Below are positions 30,948 through 43,550 of a stretch of DNA of 64,000 nt, piece after piece. Each line of letters starts with the position of its first letter. Position 1 is the first letter of the stretch. This stretch comes from Verrucomicrobiota bacterium (GTDB lineage: Bacteria > Verrucomicrobiota > Verrucomicrobiia > Methylacidiphilales > UBA1321), in assembly GCA_013286145.1 (NCBI GenBank), contig JABDGH010000003.1, positions 1-64,000 of the forward strand, in the 5' to 3' direction. A model generated the notes under the pieces. The model worked only from the letters and a program-made list of their open reading frames with translations, did no database searches and was not told the origin of the DNA. The translations under genes were made by a program, and so were the position numbers.

Positions 30948-31014
30948 GATGGACACTTCTGCAAGATTGTGGATGAACAGAGTGGAGTCAAGAGTGGGGC
31001 GAGCTTCAATGGAA

Positions 31015-31158
31015 GTCATCCCGAGCTTGTCGAGGGATCAGACACGTTATCGCATAAACAAGCCGCTGGAAGACATCCCGTTCGTTAGCTTTCTGTGCTC
31101 ATCCAGACCTTCTGATAAAATGCAGGCGCGTCTGATCCCTCGACAAGCTCGGGATGAC
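31015..31158. repeat. MITE-like element, copy 1 (144 bp)
   Basis: Inverted arms of about 30 bases (gtcatcccgagcttgtcgag at the left, ctcgacaagctcgggatgac at the right) enclose an interior related to those at 44447 and 53198. It occupies the whole gap between the divergent DUF971 and hemW genes. Confidence 0.85.
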
Positions 31159-31174
31159 AGGCATTTTGGAGAGA

Positions 31175-32281
31175 ATGATCCGCCACCTTTATGTGCATGT
31201 GCCGTTCTGCGCGAAGGTGTGCCCCTATTGCGCGTTCCATGTGCACCTGGGTGGTGGAGCAGCACAGCGCGAATTTGTGAAGGCGTTGCGGATGGAATGG
31301 CAACGAGCTCGGGAGGAGTTTCCCCTCGCCCTGAAGACGATTTATTTCGGGGGCGGGACACCTTCGATTCTTTCGGCTGAGTTGTTTACAGAGTTGGCGG
31401 AGGAACTGGTAGCAGAAGGCACCTCTTCGTCAGATAGCCCTCCGCAGGAGTTTACGCTTGAAGTAAATCCGGCGACGGTCACACCGAAGAAGGCGGCGGC
31501 CTGGCGAGCGGCGGGCGTGAATCGAATCAGCCTGGGCGCGCAATCGTTCGATGCGGAGATGCTGCGGTTGCTGGGTCGGCAACATGCGCCGGAGGATATT
31601 GCCGGGACATGCGCGTTGTTGCGGGAGCAAGGATTTACGAACATCAATATCGACCTGATGTTCGCGTTACCGGGGCAAAGCGAAGCGAAGTGGGAGGCGA
31701 CGTTGCAGGCGGCGCTCTCATGCGAACCGAATCACATTTCGGCTTATGCGCTGACTTACGAGGAGGATACGCCTTTTTTCGAGAAATTGCAGCGGGGAGA
31801 ATGGCGTCAGGACGAGGCGCGGGAGATCGCGATGTTTACCCATACGCGCGAAGTCTTGGGCGCGGCGGGTTTGATCGATTACGAAATTTCCAATTTTGCG
31901 CGACCAGGATTTGAGTCACGTCATAACCTGGCTTATTGGCGCGGGGCCGATTACCTAGGACTGGGACCGAGCGCGTGCTCGACGATCGACGCGATGCGCT
32001 GGCGAAACGTCCCGAATACGAAAGCTTATGTGGAACGAATCGCACGCAACGAATCGGTGCGCGAAGAGAGGGAAGTCCTCGATGAGGCGACGCGCGCAAA
32101 GGAACGAATCATGTTCGGTTTGCGGATGCGCGAGGGTGTGGCACTGGAAGAATTCGGGAAAGATGTGACGCGCTTAAAGGAATTGGAAGCTGACGGATTG
32201 GCCTTCGAGGAGGCGGGGCGGGTGCGGTTGACGTCGCGAGGACAACTAGTGGCGGATGGCGTGGCGGGCATGTTTGTGTAA
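31175..32281 (+). CDS. hemW: HemW-like radical SAM protein (coproporphyrinogen III oxidase family)
   Basis: I start at MIRHLYVHVPFCAKVCPYCAF, preceded by ggagag; the track's earlier ATG lies inside a palindromic repeat. The protein is 368 residues. The CxxxCxxC motif (CAKVCPYC) binds the 4Fe-4S cluster, and IYFGGGTPS and LGAQSFDAEMLRLLGRQH are typical of HemN/HemW. After the second residue of the cluster motif the sequence has CAFH rather than CDF, a HemW-like feature. HemW proteins act as heme chaperones; true HemN oxidases are usually longer with an N-terminal extension, which is missing here. Confidence 0.88.
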   Translation: MIRHLYVHVPFCAKVCPYCAFHVHLGGGAAQREFVKALRMEWQRAREEFPLALKTIYFGGGTPSILSAELFTELAEELVAEGTSSSDSPPQEFTLEVNPATVTPKKAAAWRAAGVNRISLGAQSFDAEMLRLLGRQHAPEDIAGTCALLREQGFTNINIDLMFALPGQSEAKWEATLQAALSCEPNHISAYALTYEEDTPFFEKLQRGEWRQDEAREIAMFTHTREVLGAAGLIDYEISNFARPGFESRHNLAYWRGADYLGLGPSACSTIDAMRWRNVPNTKAYVERIARNESVREEREVLDEATRAKERIMFGLRMREGVALEEFGKDVTRLKELEADGLAFEEAGRVRLTSRGQLVADGVAGMFV

Positions 32282-32336
32282 ATGTCGCGTTATCGATCTT
32301 GCTTTTGGATCAAGATTCGGGATTTGTAGGCATGTC

Positions 32337-34229
32337 ATGGCTCGACGATCCTCCCGGCAAAATCAAGTCGCCCACCGCGAGGGATCCTCAACCTCTTCCC
32401 AAACTCATGCCACTGCCGGGGCTTCGCTCTTTTTCCAATACCGGAAATTGTTACAGGGATTATTGATCGTAGCCGCGGGATTGTGGATTTTCTGGCCCGC
32501 ACTCCACGGCGACTGGCTCATGGATGATGATCTCTACGTCACGAATAATCCGTTGCTGCGAGACCTGACGGGGCTGGGTAAAATCTGGTTCGCGCCTGGA
32601 AGTTTTATCGAATATTACCCCATCGAGGAAAGCGCGCTGTGGATGCTCTGGCAATTATGGTCCACGGACACGCTGGGTTATCACCTCGCCAATATCGTCC
32701 TGCATATTCTCAGTGCGCTTTTGGTATGGCGACTTCTCGGCAAGCTCGGCTTGCGATTGGCGTGGCTCGGTGGATTGCTTTTTGTCATTCATCCAATGGC
32801 GGTCGAATCAGTCGCTTGGATTTCGGAACTCAAGAATACGCTTTCACTGCCCCCTTTCCTCCTGGCGATGTGCGCCTATATCGACTACGAAAATCGCGGG
32901 AAACGGAAAGATTATTTCCTGGCCCTGGGACTGTTTCTGGTGGCGATGCTATGCAAGATCAGCATGGCGGCATTTCCGGCGATCATTCTGCTTTATGCCT
33001 GGTGGAAACGAGGCCGGATCAGGTGGAGCGATCTTAAAGCCAGCGCACCTTTTCTTGCCATCTCCATGGCGTTGGGTGTGGTCACGATTTTGGCTGGAGG
33101 CTCGTTTGGGCAAGCGAATCACCTGCATGCCCTAGCGGTTCCCCTGGGAGGTTTTTTGTCGCGACTGGCCTTGGTCGGATTATCAATCTCGTTTTATTTC
33201 GCCCAATTTTTCTGGCCGATGACGCCGTTGCCCCTGTATCCGCAATGGAGCATTAACCCTCCGTCGCTGATGCAATTCCTGCCCTGGCCAATGCTGGGCG
33301 GAGTATTCTACTGGATCTGGAAAAAGCGTGAAAGCTGGGGACGACACGTCTTGCTGGGATTGGGTTTCTTTTCCATCAACCTCGCGCCGTTTCTGGGCTT
33401 TATTTCCGTCTCCTACATGGCTTTTACGTGGGTGATGGATCACTTCCTCTACATTCCGATGATCGGTTTGATCGGCTTGGTCGTGGCGGGATTAGGACAG
33501 GTCGGCAACCAGCTTTCCGCTTCGATCCGCACATGCGGCATGGGCGTATTGGCTATCGTGATGGCATTGTTGACTTGGGAGAGCCATTGGTATGCGGGCA
33601 AGTTTGTTGATCAAGAAACGCTTTGGGCTTACACCCTTCAACATAATCCAGATGCCTGGATCGTCCGGTATGATTGGGGGGTTGCCTTGGTCAAGGCAGG
33701 ACGAATACCCGACGCAATTGTGCAATATGAAGAGAGCTTGAGGCTTAGCCCTCTTCAGCCGCGCCCACACAATAACCTGGGAAGCGCTTTGGTTCAGGTC
33801 GGCCGGATTTCGGATGCCATGGAACAATATCAGGAGGCCTTGAAACTCGATCCCGATTTTGCGGAGGCGCATTACAATCTGAGCTATACACTGATTCAAT
33901 CTCACCAGTTCCCTGAGGCAATCGAGGAAGCTGAAAAAGCCATCAAGCTTGACCCCAACTATGGCGATGCGTATGCCAACATGGGAGCAACGCTTCTGAT
34001 ATTAAACCGATTTTCAGATGCAATCGAGCCTTTGCAACAGGCTTTGCGAGTCAATCCCAGGAATGTCAATGCGCGCTATAATTTCGGAAGTGCGCTGCTT
34101 CAAACAGGTCACATTTCGGAAGCAATTGCTCAATATGAGCAAGCTCTTACGATCAATCCCAACTATACCGATGCCAAAAAAGGTCTGGCCAGGGCTCGTG
34201 CGATGCGGGCAGCGAACGGGACGAAGTAG
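32337..34229 (+). CDS. TMTC-like membrane protein with C-terminal TPR repeats
   Basis: I start at MARRSSRQNQ, giving 630 residues. About ten membrane segments occupy residues 40-430. The first large loop has GDWLMDDDLYVTNNPLL and then YHLANIVLHILSALLVW, the layout of TMTC-type GT-C mannosyltransferases. From about 450 to the end there are five to six tetratricopeptide repeats (AIVQYEESLRLSPLQPRPHNNLG, AMEQYQEALKLDPDFAEAHYNLS and so on). TMTC proteins add O-linked mannose in eukaryotes; bacterial relatives are mostly uncharacterised, so the activity here is inferred. It follows hemW by 55 bases. Confidence 0.72.
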   Translation: MARRSSRQNQVAHREGSSTSSQTHATAGASLFFQYRKLLQGLLIVAAGLWIFWPALHGDWLMDDDLYVTNNPLLRDLTGLGKIWFAPGSFIEYYPIEESALWMLWQLWSTDTLGYHLANIVLHILSALLVWRLLGKLGLRLAWLGGLLFVIHPMAVESVAWISELKNTLSLPPFLLAMCAYIDYENRGKRKDYFLALGLFLVAMLCKISMAAFPAIILLYAWWKRGRIRWSDLKASAPFLAISMALGVVTILAGGSFGQANHLHALAVPLGGFLSRLALVGLSISFYFAQFFWPMTPLPLYPQWSINPPSLMQFLPWPMLGGVFYWIWKKRESWGRHVLLGLGFFSINLAPFLGFISVSYMAFTWVMDHFLYIPMIGLIGLVVAGLGQVGNQLSASIRTCGMGVLAIVMALLTWESHWYAGKFVDQETLWAYTLQHNPDAWIVRYDWGVALVKAGRIPDAIVQYEESLRLSPLQPRPHNNLGSALVQVGRISDAMEQYQEALKLDPDFAEAHYNLSYTLIQSHQFPEAIEEAEKAIKLDPNYGDAYANMGATLLILNRFSDAIEPLQQALRVNPRNVNARYNFGSALLQTGHISEAIAQYEQALTINPNYTDAKKGLARARAMRAANGTK

Positions 34230-34302
34230 GGAATTTGCTGTAAGGAGATGGAGAACAACTTCGCCTCAATACTTCATCCATTATTTAAATATAATGAAAC
34301 TT

Positions 34303-34338
34303 CTTATCCCCTATTACCTGCTTTTAATAGGGGATAAG
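34303..34338. terminator. perfect 14-bp hairpin between convergent genes
   Basis: cttatcccctatta pairs exactly with taataggggataag around an 8-base loop. It sits between the TPR gene (plus) and ppc (minus). No T-run follows on either strand, so it may be a weak bidirectional terminator or an mRNA 3'-end stabiliser. The rest of 34230-34404 is featureless. Confidence 0.5.
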
Positions 34339-34404
34339 ATATTATACATACTGCATATCATGACAAATAAATCCGAATAGGCGAGGAAAATGGTGGTGCC
34401 CTAA

Positions 34405-37179
34405 TCAGCCGGTATTTTTGAGACCACCACTAACGCCATTGATGGTGAGCTTGATAACGGCGCGAATAGCGGCGGCTTCTGCGCTGGCTTTATCCTCAAG
34501 ACCGCGAAGACGGCGGATCATTTCAACCTGGATGTAGTTGAGCGGGTCGATGTAGGGATTGCGGAGCTGAACCGACTTGGCGAGGACAGGCTCTCGTTCG
34601 AGAAGCGCTTTCTGGCCGGTGATGTCGAGGATGGCAACCTCCGTGCGGTGAAATTCTTCTGCGATGCAGTCGAAGATACGCACACGAACCTGTTGCTCGG
34701 GTACAAGCGAGGCGTAACGGAACGCGATGCGCATGTCAGCCTTGAGGAGGGTAAGTTGGGCGTTGTCGATCGTGGCGCGAAAGAACATCCATTCCTTGTA
34801 CATGGTGCGCAGAAGCGCGGCCTGCTCGGGCCCCTTCTCGGCAAACTGGACGAGCGCGCTGCCCAGGCCGTACCAACCGGGAAAAACGAAGCGGCTTTGC
34901 ATCCAGGAAAAAACCCACGGGATGGCGCGAAGATCCTCAACCGACTTGGTGGTTTTGCGGAAGGCAGGCCGGGAACCGAGATTAAGGTCGCTGATTTCCT
35001 CGATGGGCGCGGCAGTGCGCCAGAATTCGATGAACTCCGAATCCTCGTGGACGAGCTTGTAATAGGTCTCATAAGCAAGTCGTGACATTTCGGTCATGGC
35101 TGTGCGCCAGGCCTCGGGAACCTTCGCTTCGCGCTGGGCAGCCTCGGCGCCGAGCAGAACACCATAGGCCATCTGCTCGATGATACGGAAAGCCAGATCT
35201 GGATCGTGGTAACGAGTGGAGAGAACCTCGCCCTGCTCGGTGACGCGAATGCTGGCATCGCAAAGACCGCACGGCTGGGCAAGGATGGCTTTGGCTGCGG
35301 GGCCGCCGCCGCGGGCAATGCTGCCACCACGTCCATGAAAAAGAGTCAGGCCGAGTTGGTGCGAATGGCAGGTGGTAGAGATTGTTTCCTGGGCCTGGAA
35401 GAGCGCCCAATTGGCGGTGAGATAACCGCAATCTTTGTTGCTATCAGAATAACCGAGCATGACCATCTGGTGATCGCGCCGAACGCGAAGATGTGCGCGA
35501 TAAGGCTCACAAGCGAACATCTCCCCGAGGATGCCGGAAGCGGCCTCAAGATCGCCGAGCGTTTCGAAAAGTGGCGCAATGTCGAGCGACACACCGACGA
35601 GATGCTGAAACACGAGGACTTCGAGAACATCGGAAAGATCGTGGGTCATGCTGATGACGTAAGCCCCTGCCACTTCTTCGCCGTAAAGTTCGATGGCGCG
35701 TTTCAGAACTCGAAGCGAACCGATGACATCGCCTGTTTCGGGCTTGAAAGTATCGGACTGAAGCGCGGGGGCCGGGCTGGACAAAATGCGAACGAGCAGG
35801 GAGACCCGATCCGATTCCGACAGCGCGGTGTAATCAGGCGCGAGATTGAGAGCATGGAAAATTTCCTTGGCGGCACTTTCATGACGACCGGAATGTTGGC
35901 GCAAATCGAGACGTGCGATACTGAGGCCGAAGAGGGTAACCTGCTGGCGAAGTCGATGCAGTTCGCCATCAGCAAGGAGCGCGGCGCGATGGGACTTGAG
36001 ACTTTCGTTGATGAGTTTGAGCAATTCAGCGATATCGTCCGTCTTTAGGATGGCGGTTGATTCTCCTCCCGTTTTCTCGCTTAACAACAACTGCGAGCTT
36101 TCGCTTTTTTGCGCTTCGATGAGCCGGGAGCGAAGATCGGCAAGCGCCAACCGATAAGGCTCGTGCGGGTAGCGGTCTCGCAGGGCACGGACATGGGGAT
36201 CGGAGTATTTGTCGGATTTGAGCAGTTCCGCCAATTCGGGTGAAATCGCATCGAGATAAGAGGAGACCGAGAGAAGCTTCGATAATTCGCGCAGAGAGGT
36301 TTGGATTTTATCAAGCGCAAGCCGTCGATGAAGCAGGAGCGTCTCCGCCGTGACGGCAGGTGTGACGTGGGGATTGCCATCGCGGTCGCCGCCCATCCAG
36401 GAGCCGAAACGAATCCAGCGCGAGGGAGCCTTGACCGTGGGATAAGTTTCCGCCAATGCGCGTTCGAATTCATCCTGCAAAAGCGGAAGCGTCTGCCAAA
36501 GCGTCGTGTCGAAATACCAGAGGCCGGTGCGAACCTCGTCGGTGACTTCGGGCCGGGCGGAGCGGGAACGATCCGTCAGCCAGAGCGAGGTAATTTCCCG
36601 TTCCAAGGCACGGGGATTGGCGATGCCGGTAATTTCGTCCTCAATGTAAGCCTCAGGATTATGCAGGCGCCCGGCAAGACGCTGGAGCTTGTTGAGCATG
36701 GTGCGGCGCTTGGCCTCGGTGGGATGCGCCGTAAAAACGAGTTCGATGGAAAGTTTGTTGAGTATCTGCTGGATGACTTCCGGAGAAACATCGCGGGCTT
36801 TCAATTCACGCAATGCCGCGCCAATCGATTCGCGCATCGGCGGCGATGGCAGGGACGCATATTGCGCACGGCGACGCTGACGCAACAGACGGACACGATG
36901 CGTCTCCTCCGCAAGATTGACCAATTCGAAATAGACAGTGAAAGCCATCGCCATGCAGGCGGCCTCGGAAACGGAGAGTTTCTGGACGGCGATCTCCAGT
37001 TCGCGCTCGGAGTTCGTGTCGCCGGTTCGACTGCTCTTGGCAAGCAGGCGAAGCCGTTCTTCGAGATCGAAGATGGCCTTACCCTCAAGCTTGACGATGA
37101 CTTCGCCCAAAATGCGGCCCAGTCGCCGGATTTCCGAGGAAAGCTTGTCGGGAGTGTTCTCAGGTAAGGAAGAGGGCAT
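34405..37179 (-). CDS. ppc: phosphoenolpyruvate carboxylase
   Basis: This 924-residue enzyme adds bicarbonate to PEP to make oxaloacetate, replenishing the TCA cycle. Signatures are FTAHPTEAKRRT with the catalytic histidine, GYSDSNKDCGYL, the glycine-rich LFHGRGGSIARGGGP loop and the conserved C-terminal NTG. Length and domain order are normal for the bacterial type. It lies 101 bases downstream of the ctpA-like protease gene on the same strand. Confidence 0.97.
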   Translation of the reverse strand: MPSSLPENTPDKLSSEIRRLGRILGEVIVKLEGKAIFDLEERLRLLAKSSRTGDTNSERELEIAVQKLSVSEAACMAMAFTVYFELVNLAEETHRVRLLRQRRRAQYASLPSPPMRESIGAALRELKARDVSPEVIQQILNKLSIELVFTAHPTEAKRRTMLNKLQRLAGRLHNPEAYIEDEITGIANPRALEREITSLWLTDRSRSARPEVTDEVRTGLWYFDTTLWQTLPLLQDEFERALAETYPTVKAPSRWIRFGSWMGGDRDGNPHVTPAVTAETLLLHRRLALDKIQTSLRELSKLLSVSSYLDAISPELAELLKSDKYSDPHVRALRDRYPHEPYRLALADLRSRLIEAQKSESSQLLLSEKTGGESTAILKTDDIAELLKLINESLKSHRAALLADGELHRLRQQVTLFGLSIARLDLRQHSGRHESAAKEIFHALNLAPDYTALSESDRVSLLVRILSSPAPALQSDTFKPETGDVIGSLRVLKRAIELYGEEVAGAYVISMTHDLSDVLEVLVFQHLVGVSLDIAPLFETLGDLEAASGILGEMFACEPYRAHLRVRRDHQMVMLGYSDSNKDCGYLTANWALFQAQETISTTCHSHQLGLTLFHGRGGSIARGGGPAAKAILAQPCGLCDASIRVTEQGEVLSTRYHDPDLAFRIIEQMAYGVLLGAEAAQREAKVPEAWRTAMTEMSRLAYETYYKLVHEDSEFIEFWRTAAPIEEISDLNLGSRPAFRKTTKSVEDLRAIPWVFSWMQSRFVFPGWYGLGSALVQFAEKGPEQAALLRTMYKEWMFFRATIDNAQLTLLKADMRIAFRYASLVPEQQVRVRIFDCIAEEFHRTEVAILDITGQKALLEREPVLAKSVQLRNPYIDPLNYIQVEMIRRLRGLEDKASAEAAAIRAVIKLTINGVSGGLKNTG

Positions 37180-37280
37180 TTATGGAAGAAACAGTGTGCG
37201 AGTATTGCCAGTTGTAAACGGGATTTTTCCGCAAGAGCCGTGCCAAGGGAAGGAAGAATAGGGAGAAGCTTCCGCAGGAC

Positions 37281-38660
37281 TTATCGGGCCGCACCTGGAG
37301 CCGTCGTCCCGTCTGGTGCCTTAGATGTATTTTGACTCGCGGAAGCCGTTGTCTTGGCCGGGGCATTGACTGCCGCCTGACGTTCATTGTAGATGCGAAT
37401 GCTGCGCAATGAACTCACGGCCCGTTCCAACTGTCGATCCTGCGTCTTCGCCACGTCGGCCTGCTCCTCGGGCGTCAACGGACGTTTCGTCTCGGCCAGC
37501 ATGATGCGCCGCTCTTCCGCATCGGTGATTGGCACTTCGATATCGGGCGCGATTCCAACCTCGTGGATGGTTTTTTTACTAGGCGTATAATATTTTGCCG
37601 TCGTCAAACGGAGACCTACACCATTGCCGAGCGGTTGCACCGTCTGCACCGATCCTTTTCCAAAAGTCGTCTCTCCGACAAGGATCGCACGGTTCAAGTC
37701 CTTGAGCGCACCCGCCACGATTTCCGCCCCGCTCGCGCTGTAGCCGTTAATCAAGAGGGCGATCGGATAGTCGGGATGCTGACGCTCGGTTCGTGCGCGA
37801 AATTCCTGTTGCTGGTCGGGAGTGCGTCCCTTGGTTGAAACGATCACGACGTTCGGCGGCAAAAATTTCCCCGCCACATCGACCGCCGAATCGAGCAATC
37901 CGCCCGGATTATTCCGCAAATCGATCACCAGTTCCTGCATTCCGGAACGCTCCAGATTTTCCAGGGCATGATCGAGTTCGTCCGAGGTATTTTCGCCGAA
38001 TTGCTCGATCCGCACATACCCGATCTTATCCTGGCCCGCCATCGCCGCCGGAAGCATCTTGGCGTCTCTCACCGATGTAACGCGGATTGTTTCACGCACC
38101 AACTCCACTTCAAAAACATTACCGCCGCCCGGAGCGCTGGCAATCGTGCGTAGCAGCGTGAGTTGCGCTTTTTCACCCGTCTTTCCTTTGAGCGCCTGAA
38201 TTGCGACGGGCAGCGTCATTTTTTCCGTGCTCTTGCCGTTGATTTTCAGGATTTTGTCCCCCGGCATGATCCCGGCCCGGCCCCCGGGCGAATCCTCCAT
38301 GGGCGAAAGGATCACCAAAGATCCATCCTTCACGCCGACAACGATGCCTAGCCCGCTGAACTCGCCCTTCGTTTCCCTCTGCATGTCCTGGAAACTTTCC
38401 TCGTCAAGGAACTGGCTGTGCGGATCGAGCGAGGAAAGCATTCCGCGTAGCGCAGCTTGGGTCAGATCCTTGTAACTGACCTTGCTCTCATCCACATAAT
38501 CCTGACGCACCAACTGCATCACCCGCGCAAACAAGAGCGTCGATTCGTAGCTTTCATTCGGTTGTTCCGCGCCCGAGACCGAACGCCAGCTTTGCCAGCC
38601 CAATACGCCGTTCAGCAGAAAGAAGGCGGTCATTAGAACCGTGAGGCGCGCGCGTGTCAT
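37281..38660 (-). CDS. S41-family C-terminal processing peptidase
   Basis: The 459-residue protein has an N-terminal signal or anchor (residues 5-22) and a PDZ domain at about 90-175 (GLGIVVGVKDGSLVILSPMEDSPGGRAGIMPGDKI in part). The S41 Ser-Lys protease domain has the nucleophile in GYSASGAEIVAGAL and the lysine in FGKGSVQTV. The tail is Ala/Thr-rich. CtpA-type proteases work in the periplasm and trim C-termini or clear proteins, often with a role in envelope maintenance. It probably heads a transcript with ppc. Confidence 0.93.
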   Translation of the reverse strand: MTRARLTVLMTAFFLLNGVLGWQSWRSVSGAEQPNESYESTLLFARVMQLVRQDYVDESKVSYKDLTQAALRGMLSSLDPHSQFLDEESFQDMQRETKGEFSGLGIVVGVKDGSLVILSPMEDSPGGRAGIMPGDKILKINGKSTEKMTLPVAIQALKGKTGEKAQLTLLRTIASAPGGGNVFEVELVRETIRVTSVRDAKMLPAAMAGQDKIGYVRIEQFGENTSDELDHALENLERSGMQELVIDLRNNPGGLLDSAVDVAGKFLPPNVVIVSTKGRTPDQQQEFRARTERQHPDYPIALLINGYSASGAEIVAGALKDLNRAILVGETTFGKGSVQTVQPLGNGVGLRLTTAKYYTPSKKTIHEVGIAPDIEVPITDAEERRIMLAETKRPLTPEEQADVAKTQDRQLERAVSSLRSIRIYNERQAAVNAPAKTTASASQNTSKAPDGTTAPGAAR

Positions 38661-38782
38661 TGCGAAATGAAATGATACCTTCTTTTTGCGATTTTACGAG
38701 TTTAAAGGCTTCACCGAGGTGATCGCTGGTCGCTGGGAAGTGGTAGTCAAGTAGTCTGGACTACAGCAATCGCCGGAATTCT

Positions 38783-39007
38783 TCAATCGTCAGCCAGCAC
38801 CCCTAAATACTCCTGGATGGCAACCCGGATATTCTGCAAGGCTTCCTGTTCCGTCTCACCCTGAGAACAGCATCCCGGAAGACCGGGGCAGAATACCGCA
38901 TAGCCTTCCTCGGATTTGATCAAGGTAACATGGTAACTCACACGTAAATGGTCGTTGGACAACAGGGGCTTGTCAAGAAGCCAACTTGCACCGATTCCAC
39001 TAATCAC
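38783..39007 (-). CDS. HicB-like small protein without a HicA partner
   Basis: This 74-residue protein contains the partial RNase-H-like HicB fold (YHVTLIKSEEGYAVFCPGLPGCCSQGETEQEALQNIRVAIQEYL). The GTG start is supported by GGAGGA seven bases upstream, which makes a 22-residue N-terminal extension unusual for the family. HicB proteins usually neutralise the HicA ribonuclease encoded next door, but there is no room for hicA before metH (149 bases) or after the stop (122 bases), so it is an orphan antitoxin or a stand-alone UPF0150-like protein. Confidence 0.7.
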   Translation of the reverse strand: MISGIGASWLLDKPLLSNDHLRVSYHVTLIKSEEGYAVFCPGLPGCCSQGETEQEALQNIRVAIQEYLGVLADD

Positions 39008-39063
39008 AGCAAGCTCCTCCGATTTGGATTTCTGCTTTCTAAATTATTATATTGAAGTATCCA

Positions 39064-39120
39064 GATGCGTTGATATGTTTACTACGACACTGGCAATAAG
39101 TTGCAACGCATCGTGTTGCC
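39064..39120 (+). promoter_or_regulatory. structured leader of metH, candidate riboswitch
   Basis: Upstream of metH, gatgcgttg (39064-39072) pairs perfectly with caacgcatc (39104-39112) around a 31-base loop. Within the loop ggcaa (39092-39096) can pair with ttgcc (39116-39120) just past the stem, which would form an H-type pseudoknot. The stem ends 44 bases before the metH ATG. It does not contain the cobalamin-riboswitch box I would recognise. SAM/SAH-sensing pseudoknots control metH in other bacteria, but I cannot assign a class. Confidence 0.35.
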
Positions 39121-39156
39121 TGACATGCCCTCACCAAGCCATATTCTCTTTAGCCC

Positions 39157-42915
<3,759 letters not shown>

Positions 42916-42917
42916 GC

Positions 42918-43550
42918 ATGAGTAAAGCCGCGCGCACCCCGCTTCGGCTTCATCCGGCGATAGCGGTCACAGCCATTTGCTTCTGCATCGCGCTGTTAAT
43001 CTGGAAGCTCTCCTTCGCGGATCCTCACCCCATACCCTTCAGCATCACCGGACAGGCCTGCCTGCTCATCGCCCTGTTGCTCGCCTTTCGTTACTGGCCG
43101 CCGATGATCCGCTGGGTGACGCGCATGCCCATTGCGCATCGCGTCATTTTCGCCCTGCTCATTGGCGGGATGATTGCGGGACACTTCACACTGAACACTC
43201 GCAAGTATTTTCCCCTCGTCGCGTGGGAAATTTTCCCGGTTGCCCGCGAAGAAGACCCCGTCCTCTGCCGCGAAATGATCGCCACGACAGCCAGCGGCAA
43301 AAACGTCCGCCTTCTGGTCGAGCAACTTATCCCCTCGATTGTTCAATTTGATCTTCCCGCAAACCCCGACGCGACCGAGCGCCTCATTCGTGTGCTGGCA
43401 AAAATCTACAATCAAAAACACGCGGATGATCCCGTCCAACAGGTCGACCTGATGGTCATGGCGGTAAAACTTCATCCCTCCACCAACGAATCGCGCACCC
43501 AACCTTCATGCGAACTTCTCAAGCATTACGACATCTCATCGGCCCGATAG
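42918..43550 (+). CDS. small membrane protein of unknown function, paired with an HTTM-like protein
   Basis: I start at MSKAARTPLRLHPAI, two bases after the metH stop; the track's earlier start is inside metH. The 210-residue protein has three hydrophobic segments in its first 100 residues, then a soluble domain (about 120-210) with KYFPLVAWEIFPVAREEDPV. I recognise no family. Its 3' end overlaps the next gene by 43 bases, so the two are probably co-translated and may act together. Confidence 0.6.
   Translation: MSKAARTPLRLHPAIAVTAICFCIALLIWKLSFADPHPIPFSITGQACLLIALLLAFRYWPPMIRWVTRMPIAHRVIFALLIGGMIAGHFTLNTRKYFPLVAWEIFPVAREEDPVLCREMIATTASGKNVRLLVEQLIPSIVQFDLPANPDATERLIRVLAKIYNQKHADDPVQQVDLMVMAVKLHPSTNESRTQPSCELLKHYDISSAR

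Noticed and set aside
39010-39156. Cobalamin riboswitch before metH
   Set aside because: The region is too short and lacks the conserved B12-box sequence. Only a small stem with a possible pseudoknot is visible.
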